From the NCBI GenBank assembly GCA_034008185.1, contig CM067081.1, positions 149,202,258 to 149,266,257 of the forward strand: DNA of 64,000 nucleotides, written 5' to 3'. This stretch comes from Gorsachius magnificus (lineage: Eukaryota > Chordata > Aves > Pelecaniformes > Ardeidae). Numbering within the stretch: the stretch's first letter is position 1; each line of letters starts with the position of its first letter. A program made the translations under genes and the position numbers. Under the pieces are notes generated by a model. It searched no databases, was not told the origin of the DNA, and saw only the letters and a program-made list of their open reading frames with translations. Below are positions 35,903-49,711 of the stretch, piece after piece.

Positions 35903-36255
35903 CTTTTGGAAGGTAGTTTCCAAGGAGCCTCCTGCACACGTATGGTGGGTGACAAGGGGGTTCCATGGCCTTCCACTGTGCTGACAGTGCTGGGGTAGCT
36001 GGGTGGGCTGGGGAAGCGGCACAGGGCAGTGTTGTTGGCATTGTTGATGTTGGCATTGGAGCCTGAAGATGAGTAGCTGCTGGGTGTGAAGGTGGAGTCC
36101 ACCAGCTTCTCATGAGACGGAGACTCGGTATCTCCCTGGTTGTTGCCAGACTTATTGATGTGCAAAGGTCGCTGGGTGGTGAATGTCTGGGGGAATGCGC
36201 TCCTGCCATCGCTTTGGTAATAGCTGACATGGTTTCCAAACAAGCCTCCGGCTCT
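35903..36255 (-). CDS. CACNA1C: CACNA1C exon 44 (C-tail)
   Basis: This 353-nt exon starts [20 protein letters not shown] and ends [12 protein letters not shown] plus two bases of a split codon. It is Ser/Thr/Asn-rich, largely disordered C-tail. It is close to human ([27 protein letters not shown]), with a more variable patch after NNTAL. The acceptor is tctgacag and the donor is gtaagc. Confidence 0.97.
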
Positions 36256-37040
36256 CTGTCAGAGGAACAGAAATTATTTTCCCTTTGTGAGTGAGAAGAT
36301 GTTCAGGGGCCCTGCTGTTTCCTGCTTAGCCTGTTGTGGAGGACAAAAAAGTGAGGACCAAAATGTGCCTGATGGCACTGGTGTTCTCTCTGCCAGAGGA
36401 TAGTGCATGGACTCCTCTGTCAGAGGGACTAGGTACACACAGGCTGTGAAAGCTTTAGCTTTCTAAGATATTTCAGAGGACTGGCCTGGTGCATAGGTGA
36501 GGCAAAGTTGGCTCTATGCCTTCCACCAGTCCTGGGGGTGCAGGACTGGGTAGAGATGCAAGAACCAGGTAACTACTCTCTGGCTTTCACAGTGCAGTTA
36601 CAAATCAACATTTAGGCATGAGAGGGAATCTGCGAAGAGCACCAGAAACTATTAATCACCTGGAGGAACAAATGAAGAAAGAATTAATGAGCCAGTTATG
36701 TACTGTTCAGCTGATGAGTAATGAAAGGGGCTGACAGCATCTTTCTGTAAGAAAAGGAGGAAAATGCCAAAGGAGAAGAAATATTACCAGAGAAGAAAAC
36801 TACAAGAAATATAAATAAGAAAGAGAAGATTTAGGTATCTTGCTCAGAAAACTTCCTCCTTCCATAGGAGCTCTGTTGGGTTCTGGTGTACTTTTTGGAA
36901 GGATGCTACTTGTGCCACCGAAAGGAGGAATGGCAACACTAAAGTGTGCCAGGCTGCTGCTCTGCAGACTGTAGGATGGCTGAACTGATCTGTCCTTCAG
37001 ACTCTTTGGCCATTCTCATTCTGATTTTATTTAGGTTTTA

Positions 37041-37373
<333 letters not shown>

Positions 37374-38226
37374 CTATAGAGCTTCATATCTCCGAGTGGG
37401 TATATGAGAAATAAAAGCAGTGCTATTTCTTCCTAAGCACTGCGAAGCCCTTAATATAACATCCCCAGCTCCTAGAAAAACACCAACAAATTCTGTCCTT
37501 TCATCGCCAGCTTAGAGAGGGAAAAACTCTTAACAATTCAACTCAGGAATGTTTATTGCTAGTCCCCTGGCTTCATCACAACAGGACATAGACATAAATC
37601 CACAGGCTTGACTAAGCAAGTCTGCATGCTTTCAACTTTGGGTTCTCAGATCCACAACCAGAAGCCCTAGAGCAGCCACAGTTCCAGCTAAACCATGTAC
37701 TCGGCGCCTCTGAAAATCTCTTCTTTTTAATCAGCGGCTTAAATATGGATTTAATAGCTAAACTGCTGGCATCTGGACCTGGATAGTCCTCAAAGCCCTC
37801 CCTGGCTGGAATCTGTTCCAGGGAGTCCATCCAGGGAGGTAAGCTGTGGGTATGCCGGGACCTCGGTCTGTATCTGTGCCTGTGTCACACTACTTTTTAG
37901 CCTGCTGGAACTCCACAGTCACCCTTCAGCCTTACTGTACACTCGAGGGACAGAAATGGTGCTGCTTGTACAGTCAATGGGGCCTTCTCATTCTTTCACA
38001 CAGCCTGGTAGTCCACCCAGTGAACATGTAGCACTGTGGTGAACAGATCCTGGGTCGCAGAGCCTGATGCTGTGTCTGATGGATGGCCTCGGCGCCCAGG
38101 TATGCTTTTTGCTTTTTAACTGATTTTGCCTCCTGGCAACATGTTCTCCCTGCCCCTGTTACAGTGACTCCCCGCAGAAAGGCTAGAATGAATGTGGTAA
38201 TAAGCAAATGTCTGCTGGAGGCTTCA

Positions 38227-38628
<402 letters not shown>

Positions 38629-40001
38629 TTAAAAAAAAAAAAAAAAATTAAATGAGCAACTGATTTTAAGCAGTGTGTTTGCTAATGTGAGCCTTGTAAT
38701 TCGCAGCAGAAACACTAGGCACCACAGTACCTCTCTGCTTTTTACGGCATCGGCATGCAGGGCTGAAGGAAGGGATTGCTCCACAGCCGGAGCTTGCTGT
38801 AAGTAGTCAGGAGGAGAGGTGCATGTGGCATTTGCATAGACTGGCTGTGCTGGCAGACAATCCCTATAGCTATGCACTGCTGGATGCTCGTTGTTTATGG
38901 TGAAGTACCTCTAACCTCTGCAGTCTCTGGTATTGGTTTACCACATAGGATCTTGCTATAGCAGCAGCCTCCCAGTCTGGGTCAACACAGTGATAGCCTG
39001 GGGTAATACATACTCAGAGTCTGGGCTCACCAACAGCATCTGACTGACCATCCATCCCAGACCTGATCTTGCCCTTCTCTGCATTGAAATTCCATCTGGT
39101 TGTGCTTAGCGTGGGTGTGAGCAAACCAAAATGATCACCTTTCCCCAGCAATGCAGTCATTGCTGTATTCTCACTTAATACAGTCAGTGAGCCAAAATGT
39201 GCAACAAGTTTTTATCCAGGTAACTCTCCTCCCTTCTCCAAACCCACGGGAAATTTTATAAGACATGGTCCACTGACTACAGAGCAGGCTGAGCAAGGGT
39301 CAGGATCTGGCTGCCACTGTTAATTAACTGCCAGGTGCTGTTCTGTGCTATAGCCCCTGGAGCCAGCTGGAAGGTCAGTGAAGGCCACACTGGATGCTCA
39401 TGTACCTGGGGTCCCAAGAAGCCTAGCAAAGGAGTTGCCCAGAAGCCTGGTAATTACAGCCTACCAGGGACTCCGCGTAGTAACCAAGAGCATGTTACTC
39501 CAGTTCAGACTGGCTGAGGAATGTCCCCAGGTACATGACTCCTTGACAGGTATCATAGTATAAAGCAGTTACCTGAGTAAAAAAAGAGCTATATGCCATA
39601 GGAAAGGTAGTTTCACTAAATATGAAGGGGTTATGAGGTGGGGCTGCATCCTTAACTTGAGTGTAAGGCCATAGCTCCTATGCAGTCAGATAAAGTCCAC
39701 ATCATCCTCCCTGTTGCTATTTAGCTCTGCCTGCTTCCTTTGTCCTCAGCAAGCACCAGGCAATGTCCAGGGGAGCAAATACCTATGATCAAACTGGGGT
39801 AAGATCTAGGAATAAAGGTTTCTAACTCTTATTTATATACCTTTTCTTCCTTCCCTGATTTCTCAGCAGTAAGAACATGTTATCCATGTTAGTACAGGCA
39901 GAAACAGATCTCAGCCTGATGAAATACAGGTAACAGCTTGTAGAAGAAAGCTTGTCCCCCATATTCCACCTGATGATCACGAGGTGCAGTAGGATGCGTC
40001 A

Positions 40002-40247
<246 letters not shown>

Positions 40248-41776
40248 TCAGAGTTTTTTCAACAGTGGAAACTTTTGGGCAAAGAGATGCTCTGACCATT
40301 GCTAAAGCCCCCTCACAGCAAGTTGTCTTCTCCCTAAATATGCATAGTCATCTCAGGGTAGGAAGGTGACTGTGTTACTGATTGATTGTTTGCAACAGCC
40401 AGAAACAACAGAATGATAGTGCTACTTCATCCCAAAAAGGAACAATCTCATCTAATACTTAAAATTCTAAACCCCAGGTTTTAAAATGGTTAAATATGAT
40501 GAGAATAGAGGTCAGCTAATGGGAAACTACAGCTTGGGGAGCACAAATAATTGGTGGTAAAGATGTATCTAGAAATCTGAAGATCTGGGCCTGCTTGCAG
40601 CACTTCCCCACAATTACATGTTGCAATCCCTGCCTCCCAGCAGATACCCAGTTCTTCAAATGGTGCCAAAAGTCCACCCCGAAGAGTCTGTGCAGTGCTC
40701 TGACAAGGCACTCCAGGCACGTGCAAGGCTTTCACTGTCCGACTTGGAGGACTGTCCCAGGTTATTCGTGCTTATTCTCTGAAGAATGGCACAGGCTCTA
40801 ATAAGCCTTTTATGTAACTCTCTGAACTTAGACTTTACATGTTCCTCCAAGGGGCTCTGAGCTAAATGAGACATTAATGAAACACACTACCCCTTTGAAA
40901 GTGAGTGAAGCAGATCTGGTTTATATCCTTTCGTTCTAGATACCCATTTCCTCCCAAACGATTCACCTTCAGTTTAATATCTTGATTTATGTACATTCAA
41001 ATCCCTTATTATTGAAGCTCTCTTCTCTCTCTAGGTGTATGAAACCACTATCTTGTCCTCCTAAAGGTGCTGTTCCTGCAGCTTTTCCTATTGCTCCCCA
41101 GCATTAAGGCTCCTCAGTGTGCTGCACAGGGCTCTGCATGGCAGTAGCTCTCTTAATAGGATGCAGTGAAGATAGGGACACTATGTAACTTGGTGAGGAT
41201 GAAACACGCGGACAGCATCAAAGGCAGAAATCTGACTCAGGAGGGCTAATTCCAAACTCCTGCCCTAACCGCTTACAAGCTCCTGCTAAGGCAAGAGACA
41301 AAGCAGTCTGAGGCTTTAGGTGGTTTCCCAGGAGTTCACTGGCAATGACTCTGAAAGTTTGAGGCTAAGATGAAGAAGAAAATTGAGTCCTTTTTGGGTC
41401 TCTGTTTCATGAGACAAAAGATGTCCTACAGGGGTTTCAGTTGGCTTTTTCCTCGGGAGAGCCTCTTTGGCTACAGTCAAATTCTGTTTAGCACAACATT
41501 CAAGGCCTTAATATATTTTTTTTAATTTTACCATTATTTTTTGGCTCAGCTTTGCCCTTCTTCCTTCTCCTGATTGCTATTTGACCGCACATTGATCTAA
41601 AACTCTTAACTTTGAAACCATCGTAAAGAACACAATCAAAATCTGAGACGATACCATGGGAAACACCAGCTTTCTAGGTAGCTGGAAACACTGTTCTCTG
41701 CCTAGAAGATATTATTCCTCCAAACATATTTACATTGCTTTTTATACCATGTGCTGCATATGAGTAACTGGGATCA

Positions 41777-42010
<234 letters not shown>

Positions 42011-43636
42011 TTATGGACTGAAGCATGCTCTTCCTTATGTCCTCGTGATGCCCTCCAGTCCTGCCACCCCTCTTATGTGAGCATCCATGGCCTGTGGATT
42101 TAGTTACACAATTATAAAAGTACTTGCCATATCCACTGATGGTCCCAACCATAGTGTGTTTGCCCTGGGGTCTCTCCCATCGCTAGCTACTCTGCTTTCT
42201 TCAGTGTGGCTGTCACTTTCTAACCTTCATTTTCCCCAGTGGCCAGTGAGCATTTGCCCACAGTGTATTAGACAGACAGAGATTTGTTCCAGTCCCCAAA
42301 CCATCTGGCTTTTAAATGACACCTTTTTGTCTTATCAGGAGCAAACTGATTTCTTCACACCTCACGAGGCACTTGCAAACTTGCCTGCCCTAATGCTGTG
42401 CCTGGTGCAAATGTCTATAAACAGAGAGCCAGAATCTTTCTTTTAGGTGACAGGCTTGAAGAAAGGGGATTAGCCAAACCTGAAAGCTGGTCTGCTTTAT
42501 CCAGCTATTCTCCCTCTCCCTAATAAAACAAGCCTGTGTCTGCCCTGCAGTACTTCTGTAAAGCCATGTAGGACAGCGGGTGAGTGCTGAGTACTGCTGC
42601 AGCTGCAGGGTGAACTTCAGTGAGACCAGCGACGTATGTCCGAGACAGATGTAGCAGAGTCACCAGTTCTTACGTCCTTACTTCTGTCTCAGGAGGTAAG
42701 AGACACCAAGGACTTGGTTTGAACGCTTATGCTTTCAGGGGTTGATTTTGTTCGAGCTCTGCCTTCTGCCACTTCCATGCAACAGGCCTGGTTCAGTACC
42801 AAATTGGAGGAAAGGACGTCACCCCCCATCACTACCACTGCAATCATAGACTGGGGGGTTTGAACCAGGTCGAGATGACAAACAATTGCTAGACAGCAGA
42901 TGGAAAGGGCTTGGCAGTAGGCCACAGAAGTCACGTCTTTCTGTGTACACATCCCAGGCTTTGTATTTTACTCTGAGACTGAGATAAAAACAACTACAAG
43001 TGTCACATACCAACTCCAAGACTTGTGAGGAGATGAACAAAGAAATTCAAGCGAAGGAAACATAAAGGTTATAAACAAGTCATTATTCACTAGAGAGAAT
43101 CCCTTTTCATAGCCGGAGTCTCACACCCAAGGAAATGAGCGAGACATTTTCACAGAAATTCTGTCCTTGCCCTTCCTATATCTTAATACCACGCTCACCT
43201 TGATGTCTAATACCTGTGAATTAGCAAAGCAAGGATAAGAGATAGCACTAGCTTTTTGGTGCACTGCTTAGTCCAAAGAGAATCTCAGAGATATTTTTCC
43301 TTGCCCTGTTATTTCTGTCTGTCCTAATCTCTCTTGGGATGTGTGTTTGATACCGCAAATGTATGTGTGGTTGATTCAGTGCTCGGTCTTTGAGAGCTGT
43401 GGTTAGCATGGATGTGGATGCTCTCTCCTAGCTAGAGAGAGGGCTGTCAGGGTGCTGATGTCTCTGACTAGCAGACAACCCAGCCGCTGGTGTCCCTCCA
43501 ACCCTTGGCTCGGTTGTTGATGCCCAGAGGAGCCAGGGAGTGGCACAGGGTGGCTGGGAGGAGGGTGAAACATGAACCAGGAGACGGCCAGGCTGTGCGG
43601 CCAGCTCAGCTAGAAAAGGCCATTGCAGGGTGTTTA

Positions 43637-43810
<174 letters not shown>

Positions 43811-45066
43811 TTACCACAGGGCGACCTGCTGATCTGCCTGCCGAGTGCGGGTGCAGCTGGAAGGATCACTGAGACCTTTCCAGTCCTGTGCTGCCACTCC
43901 CTGTAGCCTGGGCATAGCCAAAGATATTATTTCAGGCATCTTGCATGGGGTGCATTCCTCAGGATTTGCCCAGCGCTCATGTAACTCCTGCTACTACAGA
44001 ACCCAGCTGTCAGTCATACACAAGTCAATACTTGCAAGAATTGACTTTGGTGTTTTGAATGCTGCAGTTCCTCAGTGCATGAAAGGACAATTTTGGGCTT
44101 TACCCCCACCACTGACTTGCTCAAAATCTACTGCTGCTTCTTTGCCTGTCAGTCTCAGGTCTATAGCAGGCACAGAGGTGCAAAGAGTCTCTGTTTTCCT
44201 AGTGCTTTACCTCCCGTATAAATAGCCCTGAGCCACTGTCTTTTGATACTTGTTTATGCTTCGGGCTGTCGCTGGAGCCAGTACAAAATAAAGTGCTGGA
44301 TTTCCTCCACAGCAGCAGCTCAGTTCTGTAAATGGCATCTTGAAAGAAGAATTCTCTCATGGAGGGAGGAGAGCTACCAGAGCCAGAGGTGGGGCTTCAA
44401 GCATGGGACATAGATGGGGAAGAGTTAAAAAAGAGCTTTCCAGTAATAGATGGGAAGGAACAGGATGCCATCTGGACTGAGCGGCTATGATGTGGCTTCA
44501 GCCACTGCAGTCTGGCCTTCAAACAAGCACAAATAGTGGCATCTATTTTGTTGACAAACAGTATATTTATTAGAATTCTGTGCTTACCATATTAAAAGTC
44601 TCTCTGGGCAATCACCATGGATGGGAAGAAGGGTTTCAATTTATGTATCACTCTGATAATGTGACATGGCCTCACATATTGCAGAACCTGAGCCCAAATT
44701 GTTCTTGACACTGTGTCTCCTGAAGAGATCTGCTTTTAGTTTACACCAAGATCTCTTTCCACATTTTTTGTATTATGAAGGGGGCTTTGCAATTACAATT
44801 GTCAACTGCACTGTAATGCCACAAGGATCTAAATGCACTTTAAGCCTAAGCATGTGTCAAACAGAGCATATAATACTGAATGTCAGTTAAGCCCTTGTGT
44901 GAGTTATTCTTGTGTAACTTCAAATCCCTGCAAGTCTGCTGATGTGAATAACCCTGCAGACAACATAACGCAGCCATGTGAAGGTACAGGTTGTGATGGG
45001 TCTATGTGACATACGACAAAACGGAGATTTGAGCACAGCAGTTCTACTGTGAGTAGAAAGTCAAAT

Positions 45067-47290
45067 AGAATCATAGCATCATAAAATCATAGAAATATTA
45101 AGGTTGGAAAAGACCTCCAAGATCATCAGGTCCAACTGCCAAACCAACACTACCATGCCTACTAAACCATGTCCCAAAGTGACACGTCTACACATTTTTT
45201 GAACACCTCCAGAGATGGTGACTTCACCACCTCTCTGGGCAGCCTGTTCCAATGTTTGACCACTCTTCCAGTGAAGAAATTTTTCCTAATATCCAATACA
45301 AACCTCCCCTGGCACAACTTGAGGCCATTTCTTCTTATCCTATTGCTTGTTACTTGGGAGAAGAGACCAACACCCACCTCGCTACACCCTCCTGTCAGGT
45401 AGTTGTAGGGAGCGATAAGCTCTCCTCTCAGCCTCCCTTTTTCCAGGCTAAAGAACCCCAGTTCCCTCAGCCGCTCCCCATGAGACTTGTGCTCCAGACC
45501 CCTCACCAGCTTTGTTTCCCTTCTCTGGACATGTTCCAGTAATGCAACGTCCTTCCTGTAGTGAGGGGCCCAAAACTGAACACAGTATTCGAGGTGCGGC
45601 CTCACCAGTGCGGAGTGCAGGGGGACAATCACTTCCCTGCTCCTGCTGGCCACACTATTCCTGATACAAGCTAGGATGCTGTTGGCCCTCTTGGCCACCT
45701 GGGCACACTGCTGGCTCATATTCAGCCGGCTGTCCACCAACACTCCCAGGTCCTTTTCCGCTGGGCAACTTTCCAGCCACTCATCCCCAAGCCTGTATCA
45801 TTGCATGGGGTTGCTGTGACCCAAGTGCAGGACCCGGCACTTGGCCTTGTTAAACCTCATACAACTGACCTTGGTCCATCGATCCAGCCTGTCCAGATCC
45901 CTCTGCAGAGCCTTCCTACCCTCAAGGAGATCAACACTCCCACCTGACCCAGTGTCATCTGCAAACTTAATGAGGGTGCACTTGATCTCCTCGTCCATAT
46001 CATTGATAAAGATATTAAGCAAGACTGGCCCCGGAACTGAGCCCTGGGGAGCACCACTTGTGACCAGCTGCCAACTGGATACAACTCTGTTCACGACAAT
46101 TCTTTGGGCCCCACCATCCAGCCAGTTTTTTTACCCAGAGAGGAGTACACCTCTCTAAGCCACAAGCCACCGGTTTCTCCAGGAGAATGCTGTGGGAAAT
46201 GATGTCAAAGGCTTTATTAAAGTCCAGGTAGACAACATTCACAGCCTTTCTCTCAGCCGCTAGGCAGGTCACCTGGTCATAGAAGGAGATCAGGTTGGTC
46301 AAGCAGGAGCTGCCTTTCATGAACCCATGCTGTCTGGGCCTGATCCCCTGGTTGTTCTGCATGTGCCTGGTGAGTGCACTCAAGCTCCATAACCTTCCCC
46401 AGTACTGAGGTCAGGCTGACAGGCCTGTAGTTCCCTGGATCCTCCTTCCAGATTCTTGTAGATGGGGTCACACTGGCAAGCCTCCAGTTGTCTCAGACCT
46501 CCACTGTTAACCAAGACTGCTGATAAGTGATGGAAAGGGGCTTGGCAAGCTTCTCTGTCAGCTCCCTCAGTACTCTTGGGTGGATCCCATCCAGCCCCAT
46601 AGACTTGTGGAAGTCCAGGTGGCATAATAGGTTGAAAACTGCTTCCTCCTGGATTATTGGGGGCTTATTCTGCTCTCTGTCCCTGCCTTCCAGATCAGGG
46701 GGCTGAATACCCTGGGGATAACTGGTCTGACTCTTGCAGACTGAGGCAAAGAAGGCATTAAGTACCTCAGCCTTTTCCTCATCCTTGGTGGCAATGTTCC
46801 CCCCCGCATCCAATAAAAGATGGAGATTCTCCTTGTTTCTCTTTTTGTTGTTAATGTATTTGTAAAAACATTTTTTGTTATCTCTTACAACAGTGGCCAG
46901 GTTGAGTTCTAGCCGGGCTTTTGCCTTTCTGATTTTCTCTCTGCATGACCTAGTGAGATCCCTTTCCTCTTCTTGAGTTGCCTGCCCCTTCTTCCAAAAG
47001 CGGTAAACTCTCCTTTTATTCCTGAGTCCCAGCCAGGCCGGTCATCTTCCCCAGCAGTTCGTCTTATGGCACATGGGGACAGCCTGCTCCTGCGCCTTTA
47101 AGACTTGCTTCTTGAAGAATGCCCAGCCCCTTTGCCCTTCAGGACTTCGTCCCAAGGGACTCTCTCTTTGGTCCTGAACAGGCCAAAGTCTGCCCTCCGG
47201 AAGCCCATGGTGGTGGTTTTGCTGACCCCCTTCCTGACTTTGCCAAGAAGAGTCACAGCTCAATATCCCAAACACATGCAACAATAAACC
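45067..47290 (-). mobile_element. CR1 LINE, 5'-truncated, same orientation as CACNA1C
   Basis: On the minus strand the element runs from about 47290 to 45067. Decayed ORF2 pieces occur in the right order across different frames: AQEQAVPM and KARLELNLATVVRDNKKCFY, DAGGNIATKDEEKAEVLNAF, GNYRPVSLTSVLGKVMEL, the reverse-transcriptase YLDFNKAFD and KFADD motifs, and the C-terminal [16 protein letters not shown] to [10 protein letters not shown]. The 3' end has ATTCTATG-like repeats (45067-45100). Frameshifts between pieces show it is inactive. About 2.2 kb of a usual 4.5 kb or so remains, and the 5' limit is approximate. Confidence 0.92.
45162..45743 (-). pseudogene. CR1 ORF2 C-terminal remnant (longest open piece)
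   Basis: 193 codons open, covering the thumb and C-terminal region of CR1 reverse transcriptase ([38 protein letters not shown]). It is cut off from the catalytic part by frame changes near 45780. It is LINE debris inside a CACNA1C intron, not a host gene. Confidence 0.9.
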
Positions 47291-47590
47291 ACAATAAACC
47301 TCCTGTGCTCAATCTCCTGCTGCCCCTCCCTAAACAGTCTGTATCTCCCTCCTGACTGAACATGAAGCAATGTCCTGGCCAGGTAACGGTGCAGCCTAAA
47401 TGCTGAGATTTTTGTGTGCATCCTTCCACTGCTGGCTTAGGGATTCACCAGCAATACCTTTTCAGGAATTTTGCAGAAAAAAAAAATGTTCCTGCAGGAG
47501 GAACATGGCACTTACTGCATTGGGTCTAGAGAACAGAAAATTGCGTGCCTGTTCTCCTGAGGAGCTCTGATATCCAGGCTGGGTTACTTA

Positions 47591-47806
<216 letters not shown>

Positions 47807-48618
47807 TCAAAACTAGGAAGCCATTGGGGGGTGGGTTCTCTGTTCCCCCATGTCAGCCCTGCAGTTTCAATGGGAAGATCCCAAAGGTGGGATATTCTCA
47901 GCTGGTTACGTTTTTCTCTTCCCTACTGAATGGCTGAGGCCCAAGTTTGCTGAATGCTTAGACACGCTGTGATGGCTTTTTATTCACCTGTGTCTTTGCC
48001 CAGCAGAACGGGGTAGTGGTGGAAGAACCTGGGATTTATCCTCTACAGGCAGTGGGGCTGAGATAAAAGCCCTTTCTTCTGGCCCAAGACCAAAACTTTT
48101 GAAATGTTGCTGCTGTTCACTGGGAGAGTTTTGCGTGCTAATGCCAGCTGCAGAGCATGTGCTGTCACTCTGAGCAATGCCGCATTGCCGACACGGAGCA
48201 GATGCAAGTGGGATATGTGTATTCTCACAGTCATTGCTGCTGGCAGGGGAGGAAAAACCTGCTCAGCAGCCAGAAGGAAGGTAGGAGGGAAGGTGGGAAG
48301 TGTGGCTGAGGCGTTGCTAGCCTCAGCACAGCCCACAACATGCTAATTTGGTTTTCTCATGGAGGGGGAAGAGGGAAGAGCGCTCCTTTGCTGTACACAA
48401 AGGATTAGGATTGGAAGCAGAGCATCCCCCAGAGCTGGAGGGAGGCAGAAACAGCAGTGACCAAGGGGGTGTTGTCACTGAAAGGGTGCTGCTGGGAAAG
48501 ACCCCATGGGGAGATTTCCCCTCTCTGAGATCATTCTTCTGCTGTGCAGTGCTGCTATCTGGGGAGGCAGGGGCTCAGACTGACAGAGGGCAGGTTTCGG
48601 TGGCTGGGGCAGACTCAC

Positions 48619-48784
48619 CAGGAAGGCACAGAGCATGTAGAAGCTGATGAAATAGAAGACGGCAAAGCTGCTGCCACAGGAGTGATCAGCTTCGGTGGAG
48701 TTGGCTGGCTCCGACTCCGGGTCGCACTTCTTGTCTGGGAGACATGCCAGCATGATTTCCTGCCAGGCCTCACCGGTGGCACAC
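48619..48784 (-). CDS. CACNA1C: CACNA1C exon 37 (selectivity filter and S6 start)
   Basis: This 166-nt exon starts with the last base of an arginine and encodes [20 protein letters not shown] and on to [13 protein letters not shown]. The glutamate in TGEAW is the repeat IV member of the EEEE calcium selectivity ring. The ANST sequon and cysteine-bearing loop follow, then IVS6, which contains the dihydropyridine-sensitive Y and M positions. The extracellular loop is the only part diverging from human (EADHSC against EGETPC). The donor is gtgagt. Confidence 0.97.
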
Positions 48785-49426
48785 CTGGGCATGGCAAAGG
48801 GCAAGGGAAGACCTTCGATGTGAGAAACACTGGCACATTGGCAACCTGTTCCTGCTCCCATGAGCATTAATGGGAATTTTGCCACTGAGATCAATTAAGA
48901 GCAAGACAGGCTGATGGCTGGGCTTTGACATACCCTGATATACCCTGCTCCCATTTTTGGCTTTGTTGCCATCATCAATGTGTTGTTCCTGGCTGGCTTT
49001 GCCTAGTCTGGGTACACGGCCATCATGCTCCAAACAGCCAGAGTCATTTGAGACGTGTGTGACATGGCTATGAATTGCATGAAAAAACTCCTTGAAAATG
49101 AGGAGAGTGTTGAATTTGTGCCACCTCCACACCCCTTCAGCCCCCCTCCCTGGCCCTGGCACACCTGGCCACAGCTGGAGCGGGATGATGTGCTAAGCTG
49201 AGCTGGGCATGGCCATGCCAAAGCATGAGTGGGAGTTCATGTCCCTTTCCCTGCTAAAAAAAGCTGGAAGTCGTATCGGCTCGATTTGAACAAAAGGAGG
49301 AGTTTGTGCTGCATATCAATGTTTGAGAGCACTGAAAACTGGCTACCTTCCTTCTGAGTAGGAGGACTTCCCTCCCTCCGCAGCACTGGGTGCTGGCCAG
49401 TGTCAGCTAGCAGGGTACAAGGCTTA

Positions 49427-49711
<285 letters not shown>

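Noticed and set aside
35552..35998. 148-codon plus-strand frame
   Set aside because: Overlaps and mirrors the end of CACNA1C exon 44. No independent support.
45162..47284. Reverse-transcriptase-like frames as a possible retron, DRT or other defence system
   Set aside because: The motifs, order and 3' repeats are those of a CR1 LINE in a vertebrate intron. There is no bacterial context.
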